Assembly: GCA_934045905.1 (NCBI GenBank)
Contig: OW203761.1
Span: 33,530,964 to 33,594,963 of the forward strand
Source of the DNA: Leuctra nigra
Taxonomy: Eukaryota > Arthropoda > Insecta > Plecoptera > Leuctridae
Length of the DNA: 64,000 bases
Direction: 5' to 3'
The notes under the pieces were generated by a model. It was not told the origin of the DNA. It ran no database searches and saw only the letters and a program-made list of their open reading frames with translations. This document shows, piece after piece, positions 12,101 to 27,100 of this stretch; within the stretch, counting starts at the first letter, position 1; every line of letters begins with the position of its first letter. The position numbers and the translations under genes are program-made.

Positions 12101-15100
12101 CAATGACATGTAATTCTGTTTGCAGCAAAGTCCCGGCCTTCCTGAACGTCACCGACATCGCTGGACTGGTGAAAGGCGCCTCAGAGGGACAGGGTCTGGG
12201 TCTTGTCACATGTCTTGTCACACATGTCATCATGTGTTGCAGAGCAATGACATGTAATTCTGTTTGCAGCAAAGTCCCGGCCTTCCTGAACGTCACCGAC
12301 ATCGCTGGGGTGGTGAAGGGCGCCTCAGAGGGACAGGGTCTGGGTCTTGTCACATGTCTTGGCACACATGTCATCATGTGTAGTGCAGAGCAATGACATG
12401 TAATTCTGTTTGCAGCAAAGTCCCGGCCTTCCTGAACGTCACCGACATCGCTGGACTGGTGAAGGGCGCCTCAGAGGGACAGGGTCTGGGTCTTGTCACA
12501 TGTCTTGTCACACATGTCATCATGTGTAGTGCAGAGCAATGACATGTAATTCTGTTTGCAGCAAAGTCCCGGCCTTCCTGAACGTCACCGACATCGCTGG
12601 ACTGGTGAAGGGCGCCTCAGAGGGACAGGGTCTGGGTCTTGTCACATGTCTTGTCACACATGTCATCATGTGTAGTGCAGAGCAATGACATGTAATTCTG
12701 TTTGCAGCAAAGTCCCGGCCTTCCTGAACGTCACCGACATCGCTGGACTGGTGAAGGGCGCCTCAGAGGGACAGGGTCTGGGTCTTGTCACATGTCTTTT
12801 CACACATGTCATCATGTGTAGTGCAGAGCAATGACATGTAATTCTGTTTGCAGCAAAGTCCCGGCCTTCCTGAACGTCACCGACATCGCTGGGCTGGTGA
12901 AGGGCGCCTCAGAGGGACAGGGTCTGGGTCTTGTCACATGTCTTGTCACACATGTCATCATGTGTAGTGCAGAGCAATGACATGTAATTCTGTTTGCAGC
13001 AAAGTCCCGGCCTTCCTGAACGTCACCGACATCGCTGGGCTGGTGAAGGGCGCCTCAGAGGGACAGGGTCTGGGAAACGCGTTCTTGTCCCACATCAAGG
13101 CCTGCGACGCTCTCTTCCATCTCTGCAGTAAGTCATTCATTCATTACTTGACTTCTCAATAATGGCAATAATCAAATCAGAAGAAAAGCGAATTGTTGTT
13201 TTCAGATTTAAAACCCAAACAGTGCGATTTTTTTTTAATATTTGAAGTGTTTTTGTCATTTTATTTTTTCAGAAAATTATTTTCGCTACCAAGAAATCGA
13301 ATCGTAATTTTTTTCTCATCTCAACTATAGAAAAAACATGTGGCAAATATTCCTTTTCAGCAAACGTAAAAATACACTATTGGATTGAACTTTAAATCTT
13401 GAGATAATTTTTAAATCCACCGATAACTTGTGTAACCAATTAATATTGACAATGCATTTTATCTTCCTACTATTCTGTGTCATTGTTATGAAGTCAGATT
13501 GTTTCGCCACAATAATAATTCAACTGTTTGCGTTGTTGCGATGTATCAAAACTAGAAATCATACATTCGAATTCTTGTTCCGAGTCTGACACATTGTGCA
13601 ATGCACTGGATGAATGATGGCCGAGCACAAAGGATGGGCGTCATTTCGATGTGTTTGTCCGAGTAGACAAATAGGCGAGATGATATACCTCGTCTCCATT
13701 GTTGACCGCGGGGATTCAATAACCACAAGACTGGTTTCATTCGACACAATAGTCGCGATGCATTCGACGAATTCTTCGGGCCACCTGTGAAATCGATGTT
13801 ATCGATCGATCGAGTGTTGTGATGTGTTGTGAGGCGAGCGGCGTCGTGCTGGGCGTCGTTAATGCCTCGTCATCGTCCCGTCGCGTCGTCTTGAGGTGGA
13901 GGTGTTAAGTTACAGGCGTCCAGCGTTGAGCGATGTGGAATTGGGGGGTTGCTTGTAAACAGTTTAAAATTGTCAATAACACTTTCATGTTTGGAACGAT
14001 TTCGTAGAAAATTTAAAAAATATGTTTGGGTGTCAAGAACCATACAAAATTTTAAATTTGATATGACCTATTGGTTGTTATCATTTTTCAAGATTTTTCT
14101 CAATACTTTTGTAGGTACAGCTATACATTCAATAGTTCGTAATCGTATACCGGTTTCCCATGTATAGGGTCTAATGTGACCCTACATGGGTCTTTGACTT
14201 AAGAGGGCTGTCCTTAGAAATACATAGGAAATACGTAGGCGGCCAAGGTAGCTAATTTAGATAAAATCTTTGAGCCACAATAATGAATGTATCACTTTGA
14301 AATTTTCACATCACATAAATAAAAGGTGGTTAAATATGCCTTGCTTTCTGTTTTTTTTAAAATAAAATTTTAAACATTTTAAACATGGTGTACAATTAGG
14401 CCATTTTTAGGTAGTTTTAAGCATAGAGTACCTAACTTAGATTTCACAAATTAAGCAAAATAAAAAGATAGGCATAATTATAAAACCTTCATTAACAATC
14501 CCTCCAAATTTCAAATTGATTGAAACAAAAGTGTGCCCTACAGATTACTTCCTTTTTGGGTCCAAGCGCTGATTCAAGAGATACTTATTTCTGTCCTGAG
14601 CTCCGGTGCAGAAATTGTTTGAAATGTTTATACTGTGGTGTAGAATTGTTTATGAATTTGTCGTGAGACGGCGATGGAGGAGAGTGAAGTGACTGAGCCA
14701 TGTCTCTCCCCACTCTTGCACCGGCAGCTGACATTTCATTGACAAGTCGCTCACAAGCAGTGTTGTGACCCACCATGGTTGTGACATAATTTTATCTACA
14801 TAATTTATCTAGATAATATTTTGTTATCTTTTATCTTGTCTAGAAACATTTTTCAGTGATTATCTATTATTGTTATCTATAGATAAATAAATTGTCTATC
14901 TTTTATATAAGATTTTAATTATCTAGATAACGAAATTCGGGAAAAGCATTGATTTTATCCGTGTTCTGACGAGACTTGACGAGAATGACTTCCGTATATT
15001 TTTTTATTCTATCCGTATTTATATTCATCGATCAGTTAAAAATGCGTGAATATAATTATAATTCCCATTGAAAAATCAGTCCTTCCCAACATTTTTTTAA

Positions 15101-18100
15101 TCTTTATCTGAACTAAATTATGTAGATAATTTTTCGAGTTATCTTTATCTTTATCTAGATAACGTAAATACGTTATCTGTCACAACACTGCTCACAAGCA
15201 CTTGCTCAAGTGCTTTATGGTTGGCCGCAAATGCACGTGGATTTTTTATATTTACCGTTTTATTCATATCTAATATGATTCTATATTTACAATTTCATTG
15301 GGTACTAATTTTATTAAATTACCAATACTGATATTCTAGTGCAGAGGTCAACTATTTTTGGTGAAGGAGCCAATTTCCCAAAAATTAATAAATTAGATAA
15401 TAATGGGAGCCGCAGTAGAGGCAATCAAATATAATACACCGAAAATAATAAATTGAATTACTAGTTTATTTTGATATTTTGACGAGGCTCCCCAGTTGTT
15501 GCCCCGCAGGATAGTTTTTTAAAAATAATTTCGACAAAATATAAAATATATACAAAATATCAAAATACAAAATATCTAAAGCGTCCGAATGAGTCTTTCG
15601 TCATATTGTGTGTCGGACCAGGTCAGATCGTCTCCTTTCAAACTGATTATTGAGCGAGTAATATTGTTATCCAAATAATTGCTAGGCTCCCAACAGGTCA
15701 CATTTTACACTAAAAGTCATTTTTAGCCAGGTCATTAAAAGTCATTTTTTCATGGTTCATAGCCATTATTTGGTCATTAAAACTATTTTTTTTAAAGAGG
15801 AATTCAGTCCACCCACTTACTTTTCATGGAAGTAAAAAAAATTGGCTTAAAATTGTGTACAAAATAATCGCGTAGAAAGGCACCAAATTTGTTCCTGAAA
15901 TACAAAATTTAACCGGGGCTATTCGCTCAGGTTAAGGGGTCTTCTCCCCAAACCCCCCATTGTGTTCATAAGCAAATATGGTTCTCATAACAATCGCAGA
16001 GTGTCCGCCCACTTATTGTTTTACAAATTAACCACTCTTAGATTTGATTTTAGTTGAACGGTAATATATCTAAGTAATTTTTGGTGCATTGCTTATGTAA
16101 AATAACTAATTTTTAATGACGAGGGCTATGGCTATAAACATATTTTTAATGAATGAAGGACAGCAGATGCAACACGTATACCATTTTCCAATCTAGTTTT
16201 TAGAATTGTCTTTTTGAAGCTTTATATGCTGACACCCCCTCAATTATAATTTCAAGTGATCATTCATTACTAAGTCAAATGATGTAATTTCTTTATTTCA
16301 TCTATTTTATTTTGAAACGTCTATTACTTAGTTCATTTTTGGTCATTACTTTCTACCTAAAAGTCATTAAAACTCACTATTTTTGAAGATAGAAACTGTT
16401 GGGAGCCCTGAAATTGTCAACAAGTGATTCAAATAACAACAAATTCATCTGAAGTCGGTTCAATATAAAGCTGTTAATATTAAAATCCTATTTCGGGTAT
16501 TGCATTTTTGTTACCGATTAAATTAGCGCTATGGTCAACAGATTTCATACCCACAGCCTATTGTTTAATTACCTATCATTTTGGAGCTAAATCGGTTAAA
16601 ACTGTACTTTCCTTACTTATTAAGTTATTCCTACAAATTGTGACATTGTTAAAAGTTGCTCACTATAGCAATGAAGAGTCTTTGTTGTGGCTTGCAACCT
16701 TAAATTAGGTTAAAGTTAATTAAATGCTGTAGAATAAGTAGTCCAGAGTCTAAGCTGAAAAAAGGGGCCTAACCCACCACTAATTGCAACAGAAGATTTT
16801 TTGATGTAATTCGATTCATAAAAATGCCCCCTATAACATATCAAAAGTTCTCCGAAATTTGATTAGGGCGGGTGGGCCAAAATGCCAAATTTGTTTAAAA
16901 GTCATTGTTGTCATTATCAAATAACCAAATTATATCAACCTAGTCGAATAGCATATCAAATGAAAGCTTATGTTTAGTACAATAATAAAAATATATGACA
17001 CCATTATAAAGTTGATACAGAGGTCAAAAGGGGTCAAAAAGTTGTCAAATCTCATTTCTAAAGTGTTCCAGGACAAATGTGATATCTTCATCCCTAAAAA
17101 AGACAATAACATACTTTTATATATTAATCGATCCAAAATGAGTTTGTTAATAACATATTAAAAGTTCTCCAAAATTCTTAAAACATGAGTGGGCCAATGA
17201 ATGTGTCAAATAGTTTAAAAGGTCGATTTTAATTTTTGAGTGCTAAGTCTAACAGTAAACCAATTTCCTGAATCACCACGATTTATAACAAAAGGTTTTT
17301 TGATGTGAAACGATACAAAACAATTCCCTCTAAAACATATCAAAAGTTCTCCAAATTTGAATTACCGTGTGTGGGCCAAAATGCCAAATTTGTCAAAAAG
17401 ACATTGTTGTCATTATCAAATTATCAAAATTTATCAACCTAGTCGAGTAGCATATCAAATGAAAGCTTATGTTTAGTACAACAAATTAAAACAAATATGA
17501 CCATTAAAAAGGTCATACAAAGGTCATGAGAGGCCAAAACGTGGTAAAATTTCCAATTTTAAAGCGTCCAATGACATTTACCATAATTTCATCGTCAATA
17601 AAAGTAAATAATATACTTTTTGACACCAATCGATCCCAAATTAAATAGTTAATAACATATAAAAAATTCACCAATTTTCTATAACCGTGGGTGAGCCAAT
17701 TAATTTTTAATTCAATTTGAAAATTGTCATATTTTGGTGAAGCAAAAATCTAACGTATAGTATAAATTGATGGATAATCGTTCTGAATATACGGAAACGA
17801 TGTTTTTTTTACATAAAATGTGGTATTGTTTGTCTAATTGTTATAGTTTCTTCATATTTAAATGTAAAAATATGTATATTTGGAACAAGTATCTATCATT
17901 TGATACACTAAGTTTGATTTTTCCTTCAACAAAATATCACAACTTTGAAACTGTATTAAAAATTAATTGGCTTACCCACGGTTAAAGACATTTGACGAAT
18001 TTTTTATATGTTATCAACTATTTAATTTTAGATCGATTGGTGTCAAAAAGTATATTATTTACTTTTATTAACGATGACATAATGGTAATTGTCATTGGAC

Positions 18101-21100
18101 GCTAAAAAATGGGAAATTTCACCACGTTTTGGCCTCTCATAACCTTTGTATGACCTTTATGTTATCAACTATTTAATTTTAGATCGATTGGTGTCAAAAA
18201 GTATATTATTTACTTTTATTAACGATGACATAATGGTCATATTTGTTTTAATTTGTTGTACTAATTATAAGCTTTCATTTGATATGCTACTCGACTAGGT
18301 TGATAAATTTTGATAATTTGATAATGACAACAATGTCTTTTTGACAAATTTGGCAATTTGGCCCACTCACGGTTATTCAAATTTGGAGAACTTTTGATAT
18401 GTTTTAAAGGGCATTGTTCTGTATCGTTTCACATCAAAAAACCTTTTGTTATTAATCGTGGTGATTCAGGAAATAGGTTTACTGTAAGACTTTGCACTCA
18501 AAAATAAAAATCGCCATTTTAAACTACTTGACAGATTTATTGGCCCAGTCATGTTTTAAGAATTTTGGAGAACTTTTGATATGTTATTAACAGACTCATT
18601 TTGGATCGATTAATATATAAAAGTTTGTTATTATCTTTATAAGGGATGAAGATATCACATTTTCCTGGAACACTTGAGAAATGAGATTTGACCACTTTTT
18701 GACCCCTTTTGACCTCTGTATCAGTTTTATAATGGTAATATTGATTTGTATTAATTGTACTAAATATAAGCTTTCATTTGATATGCTACTCGACTAGGTT
18801 GATATAATTTGGTTATGTGATAATGACAACAATGACTTTTCAACAAATTTGGCATTTTGGCCCACCCGCCCTAATCAAATTTCGGAGAACTTTTGATATG
18901 TTATAGAGGGCATTTTTATGAATCGAATTACATCAAAAAACCTTCTGTTGCAATTACTGATGGGTCAAAGTGATTAGACTCTGGACGCTGGCTGTCAGTT
19001 GTGTCACTACCTCATTTTTTGCCTTTGTGCAGTGTTTTGTAGGGCAAATATTATTTGTAGATATTCCAAACGATTTTACTAGAACTATACATTACTATTA
19101 TAGAGAAAAAGTTACAGCTGTTCAAATTTGGTTGTCAAAAAATTGATTATACGGAGTTCAAATAATGCCCGTCCAGAAAACTTCCAATGGCCGGGACGCT
19201 GTTTCTTCAAAACTACGTACCGATATCTGGCTGAAAATTTCAAATTATATTCAAAATAGATTATGATCGCTTCCGTAAAAATTTAAATCAATATCAATAT
19301 ATTGAACGAAAGTTATTAAAACTTGAAGTTGAGCTTGAAAACAGAATAGTGGGGGAAAAAATCACTTTTATGACGTGTGTAATAAAAGTTTAGAAATAAT
19401 CTACATTATTCAGATTTTACGTTCAACTTCAAGATTCCATAATTTTCGTTCAGTTCATTCAAATTGATTGATATTTTTACACAATCAATCTTAATATATT
19501 TTCAATATAATTTGAAATTTTCAGCTAGATATCGTACGTAGTTTTGAAGAAACAGCGTCCCGGACATTGGAAGTTTCTGGACTAGTGCTATTTGAGCTCC
19601 GTATAATCATTTCTTTGACAACCAAATTTGAACAGCTGTAACTTTTTTCCTATAATAGTGATGTTTTTTAAACTTGCACATATTAAATTTTGGTATGTTT
19701 TCTAATATGTGTAAAAATTTCAGAATCATATCTATAATAGTTTCGATATAGTGACCTCTCAATCAGGGTTTTTTTTTGCGCCACCCGGTATAAAAATTAT
19801 TGACACACTAAGATGCTACGGAAACATTTCTATATATTTATATTAAAAATAAGTGCGATGTAATTATATCTATAATTATTATATGATATTTTAATATTCC
19901 ACAAATTAGTTATTGTTTTCCTGAATTGCACTTGTCATATTCCTTTCCATTAGATGAATGTCCTTGTATGGAGTACAACTTCTAAGAAACACGCCGACAT
20001 AGTAAAATCATAACATCAACATTACCCTCCCTCACTCGGTGACCCGAGCTCTCAGCTGCCGAGCTAGGATGTTTGTAAATTGTTTTCATTTCTCGAGTGG
20101 AACGAATAAACAAATGTAACTAACAACTTTGCCCCTGCGGATGCATCACGCAGCATCGACGGAGTTCGCCAAACCAGGGCCGATGGTCTTAAGTTAAATA
20201 AACTAATAAATAGATTTTGGATCATTCATTTTATTGGTTTTTATATGCAAATGGTACCTAATAGAATTATAGTGGCAAAAATATAGAGATTAGAGTGGCA
20301 TCTCTTGATGTGTTGTAAGATAATTGTAGTTTTGATACTTTTCAGCGTTAATTGACAACATATCACGAAAATTTGACACATTCTTAACCATTTGGTGCAG
20401 TTTCCACGTCATACCAGTTAGTTTTTGACTCAGATCGCATCTTTACACCCTCTCATACGTGTATTTATTCATTCCTCCTGATTCCTGAACCAGTCATTTT
20501 CTTCACCGTCAGCTGGAAAACGTTAAAGAGGGTATTTAATATCTTACGCAAGTTTGCTTCATATAGCGTCATGCATTGGAGTGCCTAAAAGCTTAGGGAC
20601 AATTGTTAGCTAAAAAGCTATGTCCTACATAATGTAGTCTCTGCGTAACGAAAAGTTAATTGAAAGTAGAAATGTTATTTTTCATTATCGATAAAGATGG
20701 CGGTCAAGACTAAGGTCATGTTCCTGTATTTTCCAATCGCTTCGATTTATCTTGTTGTGCTCGATGTTATTCATGGAAATTGATCTGATTCTGCTGGATG
20801 GACATTCAATTCGCTTGTAGTTTTGGAGAATTTCTATTACTAATTCAATCTTCGTTTAACCGAGTCTACAAAACTTTGCAGACATGAGGTTATTTTTGTA
20901 TTTAATTGGCGTAATCCTATGGGTATTTTTGAAAACCAAATTTGGTAGTGGAGACAATTTATGTATACTAATAGCTCCCCTAGTTTGATCAAACAATCGA
21001 GGCTCTCTAGTTTGATCTATTTATAGTAGTATATGTGAATAATTGGAAATGTGTCTCTTTGGGATTAAAAATTAATAATTGATTGCATTGTCCATTGATT

Positions 21101-24100
21101 TCTAAAGAGGTATGCTATTTTGGTATGCTACTTCTATGTAAAATTTAATTTAACCTTGAACAGATTCCTTGTTAAAGTGACAAAACTTGAATTACCGATT
21201 GATTTTATAAAATAAAATCAGTCTGATCCAAAGGGAAGGGCCACGTCGTCAGTCCGTCGCTAGCAAATAGAACGTTTTCAACGAACGATTGTACAATGGC
21301 GGAACGTTTTATTATGAGCACAGGTACATTTTGAGACGTCATTGACTCATGGTCCTGTGTCCAACAGTCTCCATATTATGTATAATTCTTGTCGTGCTTG
21401 ATCATCTCCTTGTCAAGTTGTCCATGCAGGGCTTCGGGCGCCGCAAGAATCTTTGAAAATTGTAGACACTTGAAACAAATTAAATCATCAGTTGGCTTTA
21501 CGATGGGGGGGGGGGGGGTCAAAGTTAACACTATAAACGCAAAATTGGTGCGATAAGCTGTAAAATCATGGCAAAATTACGTGTCTTGAGCTGGAAACGT
21601 GTTTTAATTTTTTAAGAAATGTTAATGTTAAAATGTCTGCATCAATTTATTTTTAAATCCTGGGGGTTCCAGGCGTGCATCCCCCTTGTCCCGCAGGCAC
21701 TCACCGTCAGTGATCATGAAGGAAATCACTCAGTGACTGGTCTTGGCATACTGGTCTTGATGCGTGTGATACAGTAGCCATCTTGCTCGTGCTGGTGCCA
21801 CGCCCTGCGCAGCGCGTAATTGTCTGCTGCCACCCCGGTTCATTAACACCCCGCCCTGCTGCCCGCTGACACCGTGGCCCGTCTCATTACTAGATGATAT
21901 TCGTCCATGTCATACGGCCACTTACTCGGGGATGTGCAGCATGATGATATTGTTTATGAAAATCAGAGGCGGACTGGCCAGGGATACCGGAATCACCGAT
22001 TCCTGGATATATCCCGAATCCAAGGTCTTTTCATGGGCTGTTCTTCACATTTTACTGGCATTTTAATTCTTTTGGGGTGCCATTTTCCTGTCACTACTCT
22101 TATATTGCTCAAGTCGAAAACAAAAATTATTTTCATTCATGTGAAAAAGGTGAATATGTCAAAATATTGGCTCATGTCATCTGAACTTTCATTCTACCTT
22201 CCTTCCCTGTTCTTCATAACCCTCGGCCAATGATGCTCATAATTTACAGAGAACATTATTTAGCTGTCGAGTGGCGTATATATAAACATCATTTAGAAAT
22301 TAGAATCGTGTATAAGCACTAAGGGAAAACATTGTATTTGCCAATAAATACATTATACATTCAAAGTCGTAGTCCGGAATACTGTCGGTCCTAATTCTCA
22401 AATATACACCCATTTTCAAATCTCAACTCGACGTGATGAGTGTTTTCTGTTGAATTTGGACTCCCCTGTATTGCATACGCCATGTCAACATCACATCACG
22501 GCAAACATCCATGATATGAAATAAATTCTCCTTCAACCTACCGAGTTTATTAATTTAAATTGTAAGTTTTTTTTTATAGCCAAGCTCAACGTAATGATTC
22601 CAGGCTGGATTGAAACAGAAACTTAGACCTAAGTGATCGGAGATAAACGTAATGAACGCTGTTATTGCCCCGTTAGTTGCATGTTGAATTGATTCAGACG
22701 AAAACGAACTAAACCTATTTACAAGTTTTAGTAATTGACCATAAAATACCGGCAATATATCATATTATTTTTATCGCTATAAAAGTATGGCGATCTTAGC
22801 CAGTAAAATATTATTTCATGTTCGCTACGTTTAATCAATTTAATTTTCTATTCGTTATGATACCAGTATGAAGTAGGTATTAAGTACCTATATAAGTACA
22901 GTTGAAAAGTGTAATTATATTTATAGTCGGTCATATTGTACGTCGTTTAATTACAGCATGTCCGCCAGAAGAAACGTTTTATTTGACCGCACATCGTTTT
23001 ATTGCTAAATAACTGAAAGTATTATGTAACATTTACAAACACCGCAGTGCATTTCGTTTTAAAATTATGTATTTCTTTCTGATTGAATAAGACAAGTTGC
23101 AGAAGTACATATAACATTTGCACATGAATGGGGGGGAGGGGCATTTGGACAAAACGTTTATTACAAGTGACTTTATCATTTTACTGTCCATTTTATTTCA
23201 TGTAGTATTTCACTTTAGAGTTTGCTATGAGCTTCCCTCTGTCACATAATGATTAGAAATCCATTATCAAAAAAAAAGTCCGTTCGTTCGTTCTATCTTC
23301 AGAAATGTGACTCAATTGTTCCATACAAAAGCTCACGACCAAAATTTCCACAGCAACACCTACCGATTTGTGCTGCTGAGCAATCTGTCAAGCAGCCCTG
23401 TTCAGGGCCGAATTATAAACAACCCTTGGAGTGATGCGAACAACAATCCACTAGGTACTTAATTCTGTTGATAGTAAACTTTGTCGGCCATTTTCAAAGG
23501 CATGCGCATTACATGGCAAATTATCTCAAATTATCACCATATCCGCAATGGATAACATTCCAGTTTCAAACTGGATTTTATTTCAATTTAGATGGTCCAC
23601 AGCTCGAATGATTAACTCTGAATAGGTATTAAAAGTCAACACTGCTGAGATATGAGCGCGAGTATTTGAAATGTCAGAACTAATTAATAAAGTCTTCTAC
23701 CAGCAAGGTGGATTCAGCCTGACGCATAATTGCTTCTGTTGATGTTTTTTTTGTCTTGCGTTCACCCTGTGTGGGCTCCGCGATTGCCTGGGGGGGGGGG
23801 GAAGGGGGTCTCATTACTCAAAGACATACCGCCACTTCAATTCCTTCCCATTGTTAGCTTGCGCGGCGAGCGCGGCGAGCGAATACCACTTTTAACAGTT
23901 TATATTCATGATATCAGCTAACTGAATTTTTTACGTACACCGACTAATTTTTTAGGTGTTCGCTACGTCTTATAGTTATTTTTGTGAATATTTCTAAATA
24001 TTTTTATTGTTTTTCTCGGGAGTCTCAACATATTATGTGAAGGGCCTAATGTAAAATCTTATGTTTTTGTTTGTTTTTCCACTAAATTTTTCTCTTTTCC

Positions 24101-27100
24101 TTCTCTCTTATTTTTCTCTCTAAAGCTTAGTATTTTTAATTTTGTTCTAGTGTGATTTTTCCACTCGTGTGTAGAACTGTTATTTTTTTAAATCTTCTAA
24201 TGTGAATGAATGAATGAGTCATCATCACATACCAATCTCATAGCGGCATAATATTTAAGAAGACCATCTTGTTGGCCTTATTAGTCGGTCTGTTTGTGTA
24301 ACGTGTTTCTTGTTATTTGTAACTACTTCTGGTTCTGGAGACTCGACCTGGAAATGCACACTTCTCGTGGTTCACTCGTGAATGCTGGACGCAATGTTTC
24401 CTGGAAATATTATGTGGAACTGTTCCATACTCACGACCAATCATTTCATAAAACCCAATAAAAAACGTTATTGGTTCACAGTGGTATTAGTCAAACTTCA
24501 AAAGAATATTTTAATTGGTTTCCGTCATGAGTAATTATTATTATTAATAATGAATAAATAGAGCACAATTCACTTGTAAGTCTTCCAATGCGTATTTGGG
24601 TTTGAATTTGTCATCTTGGACGCCATCTTGCCAGAGCTTTCAGGCAGGAGGATCCACGTTTTTGAATCAAAGTTCGTTTGTAAGTGACAGTGATGAGTGA
24701 TGATAATAAAGACACCATCACTGCTCTCCAATGAAATGCTCAGTTAATGTTGGATACTGTTGATTTATGCTGAGATTCGAATTTCTTGAATTACGTCATT
24801 AATTACACTTGGAAGTGGCCTGAATTAGATTTCAAATATGTCTTGAATCAAAATCAAGATGTAATATAAAAAGTGAAATCAGAGCAACAGGACAGAGTCA
24901 CATTGAATAACATTGAAGATTGCTGTAAGATGACATTATGATCTTCATGGTCTTAATTTTTATTGCGATTACAATATTACAAATGGATGGTCGTTATGAG
25001 AAGTATTCGTATGGATCTAATAAATATATTGTATTTTCTAATTATTCTTGGAGGTCTTTGGCCCGATGAAAATGAGAGCTCGGTGACGTTGATTGTGTGA
25101 AATGCCTCCAAGTTCAGTGAATTCCATTAATTCGCGACGTAGATGATGGATTCACATCGCGAGTTTACTTGGTTTGACGTTCTTCAGAAATATCATTAAA
25201 GGCCGTTTCCCGAAGAGGCAAATTAGCTCCGTTCTTCTCATGTTCTTGTTTTTTCTTCCACGAAGAGAGATGCGAGAAAAAGAGGTTCTTGTAATTAGCG
25301 CACGGGCCAGGTGTATATCCTCCACATATGCGCGGCGACGCCAGCGGGCCCCGAATCCTCATGTCATACGAAGTGCGTGTACACGGCGTAACGGACACCG
25401 CAACATGATATGATGCAAGGACGAGCAGAAACCTTGCCGTGATTGCAGGAATGGGGCTAAGAAGCAGACGATTGCTTTCGGTGCTCTTAATTGTTTAATA
25501 CTCTTTACTTTATGGTCTCTTGCGGATTTTTTTACAATGTGGCGTCACCGAATGTGTTTATTGGCTTTTGAAGATAGATGTGAGAAAGTTTCTTTCGTAG
25601 AAACATATATATATTTTTTTTTATGAAATGAAAGCGGAAAATCCGTAAAACAATGCACTTTAACCGGTATCAGTACCATGGCCCAATGACGGCGTTAAAA
25701 TTTTCTTTCGAATACACATTTCGTCGTTACGAGTGTTCTCATTCTAGTTTTGACGTCACGATTGATGAAATAAGAACGAAAATGAAACTGAGAACGAATA
25801 AATGATCAATTGGACAGGTCCTTAGAAAAGTCGCTTAGAATATATTGTATTCCACCTCCAAGTTATCAACAGCAACGTCCAAGTAGACCATGGAGCAACG
25901 TCGGCCAAGCTTGGTTTTGAGCGCCAATGGCGTCGTCCAGGAGTCCTCGCTACTTGTTGATGTGTGTTACAGGAGTGTTCGAGGACGACGTCGAGGGCGC
26001 GAGTTGAATCCTGTCCGGGACCTGGACATCATCAGCGAGGAGTTGCGGCTGTTGCTACTTGTTGATCGTGCAGGAGTGTTCGAGGACGACGTCGAGGGTG
26101 CGAGGTGAACCCTGTCCTAGACATCATCAGCGAGGATCGCGGCTCTCGCTACTTGTTGATGTGTGTTACAGGAGTGTTCGAGGACGACGTCGAGGGCGAG
26201 GTGAACCCTGTCCGGGACCTGGACATCATCAGCGAGGAGTTGCGGCTGTTGCTACTTGTTGATCGTGCAGGAGTGTTCGAGGACGACGTCGAGGGTGCGA
26301 GGTGAACCCTGTCCTAGACATCATCAGCGAGGATCGCGGCTCTCGCTACTTGTTGATCGACGGCGTCGTGTGTTGCAGGAGTGTTCGAGGACGAGGATGT
26401 GATCCACGTCGAGGGCGAGGTGAACCCTGTCCGGGACCTGGACATCATCAGCGAGGGGTTGCGGCTGTCGCTACTTGTTGATGTGTGTTGCAGGAGTGTT
26501 CGAGGACAACGTCGAGGGCGAGGTGAACCCTGTCCTGGACATCATCAGCGAGGAGTTGCGGCTGTCGCTACTTGTTGATCGTGCAGGAGTGTTCGTGGAC
26601 AACGTCGAGGGCGCGAGGTGAACCCTGTCTTGGACCTGGATATCATCAGCGAGGGTTAAGGCTGTCGCTACTTGTTGATCGTGCAGGAGTGTTCGTGGAC
26701 AACGTCGAGGGCGAGGTGAACCCTGTCCTGGACATCATCAGCGAGGATCGCGGCTCTCGCTACTGGTTGATCGTGCAGGAGTGTTCGTGGACAACGTCCG
26801 AGGGCGAGGTGAACCCTGTCCTGGACATCATCAGCGAGGAGTTGCGGCTGTCGCTACTTGTTGATCGTGCAGGAGTGTTCGTGGACAACGTCGAGGGCGC
26901 GAGGTGAACCCTGTCTTGGACCTGGATATCATCAGCGAGGGTTAAGGCTGTCGCTACTTGTTGATCGTGCAGGAGTGTTCGTGGACAACGTCGAGGGCGA
27001 GGTGAACCCTGTCCTGGACATCATCAGCGAGGATCGCGGCTCTCGCTACTGGTTGATCGTGCAGGAGTGTTCGTGGACAACGTCGAGGGCGAGGTGAACC

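Larger units (their letters stand above)
13128..25929 (+). other. OLA1 intron 3, part before the exon 4 array
   Basis: 12.8 kb, AT-rich and packed with non-coding mobile sequence: a hAT-type MITE (14758-15190), a second hAT-like element (15682-16410), a 2.2-kb palindrome (16741-18986), a 0.57-kb palindrome (19089-19663), and G runs near 21506 and 23791. No coding gene is recognised. Confidence 0.7.

Noticed and set aside
11358..12396. 97-codon open frames repeated on both strands
   Set aside because: They are products of the 144+146-bp array units of OLA1 exon 3; the frame exists only because three units lost 2 bp. Not independent genes.
10342..13127. CRISPR-like regular repeats
   Set aside because: The units are 144-146 bp and contiguous with no unique spacers, and contain recognisable exon sequence in a eukaryotic gene.
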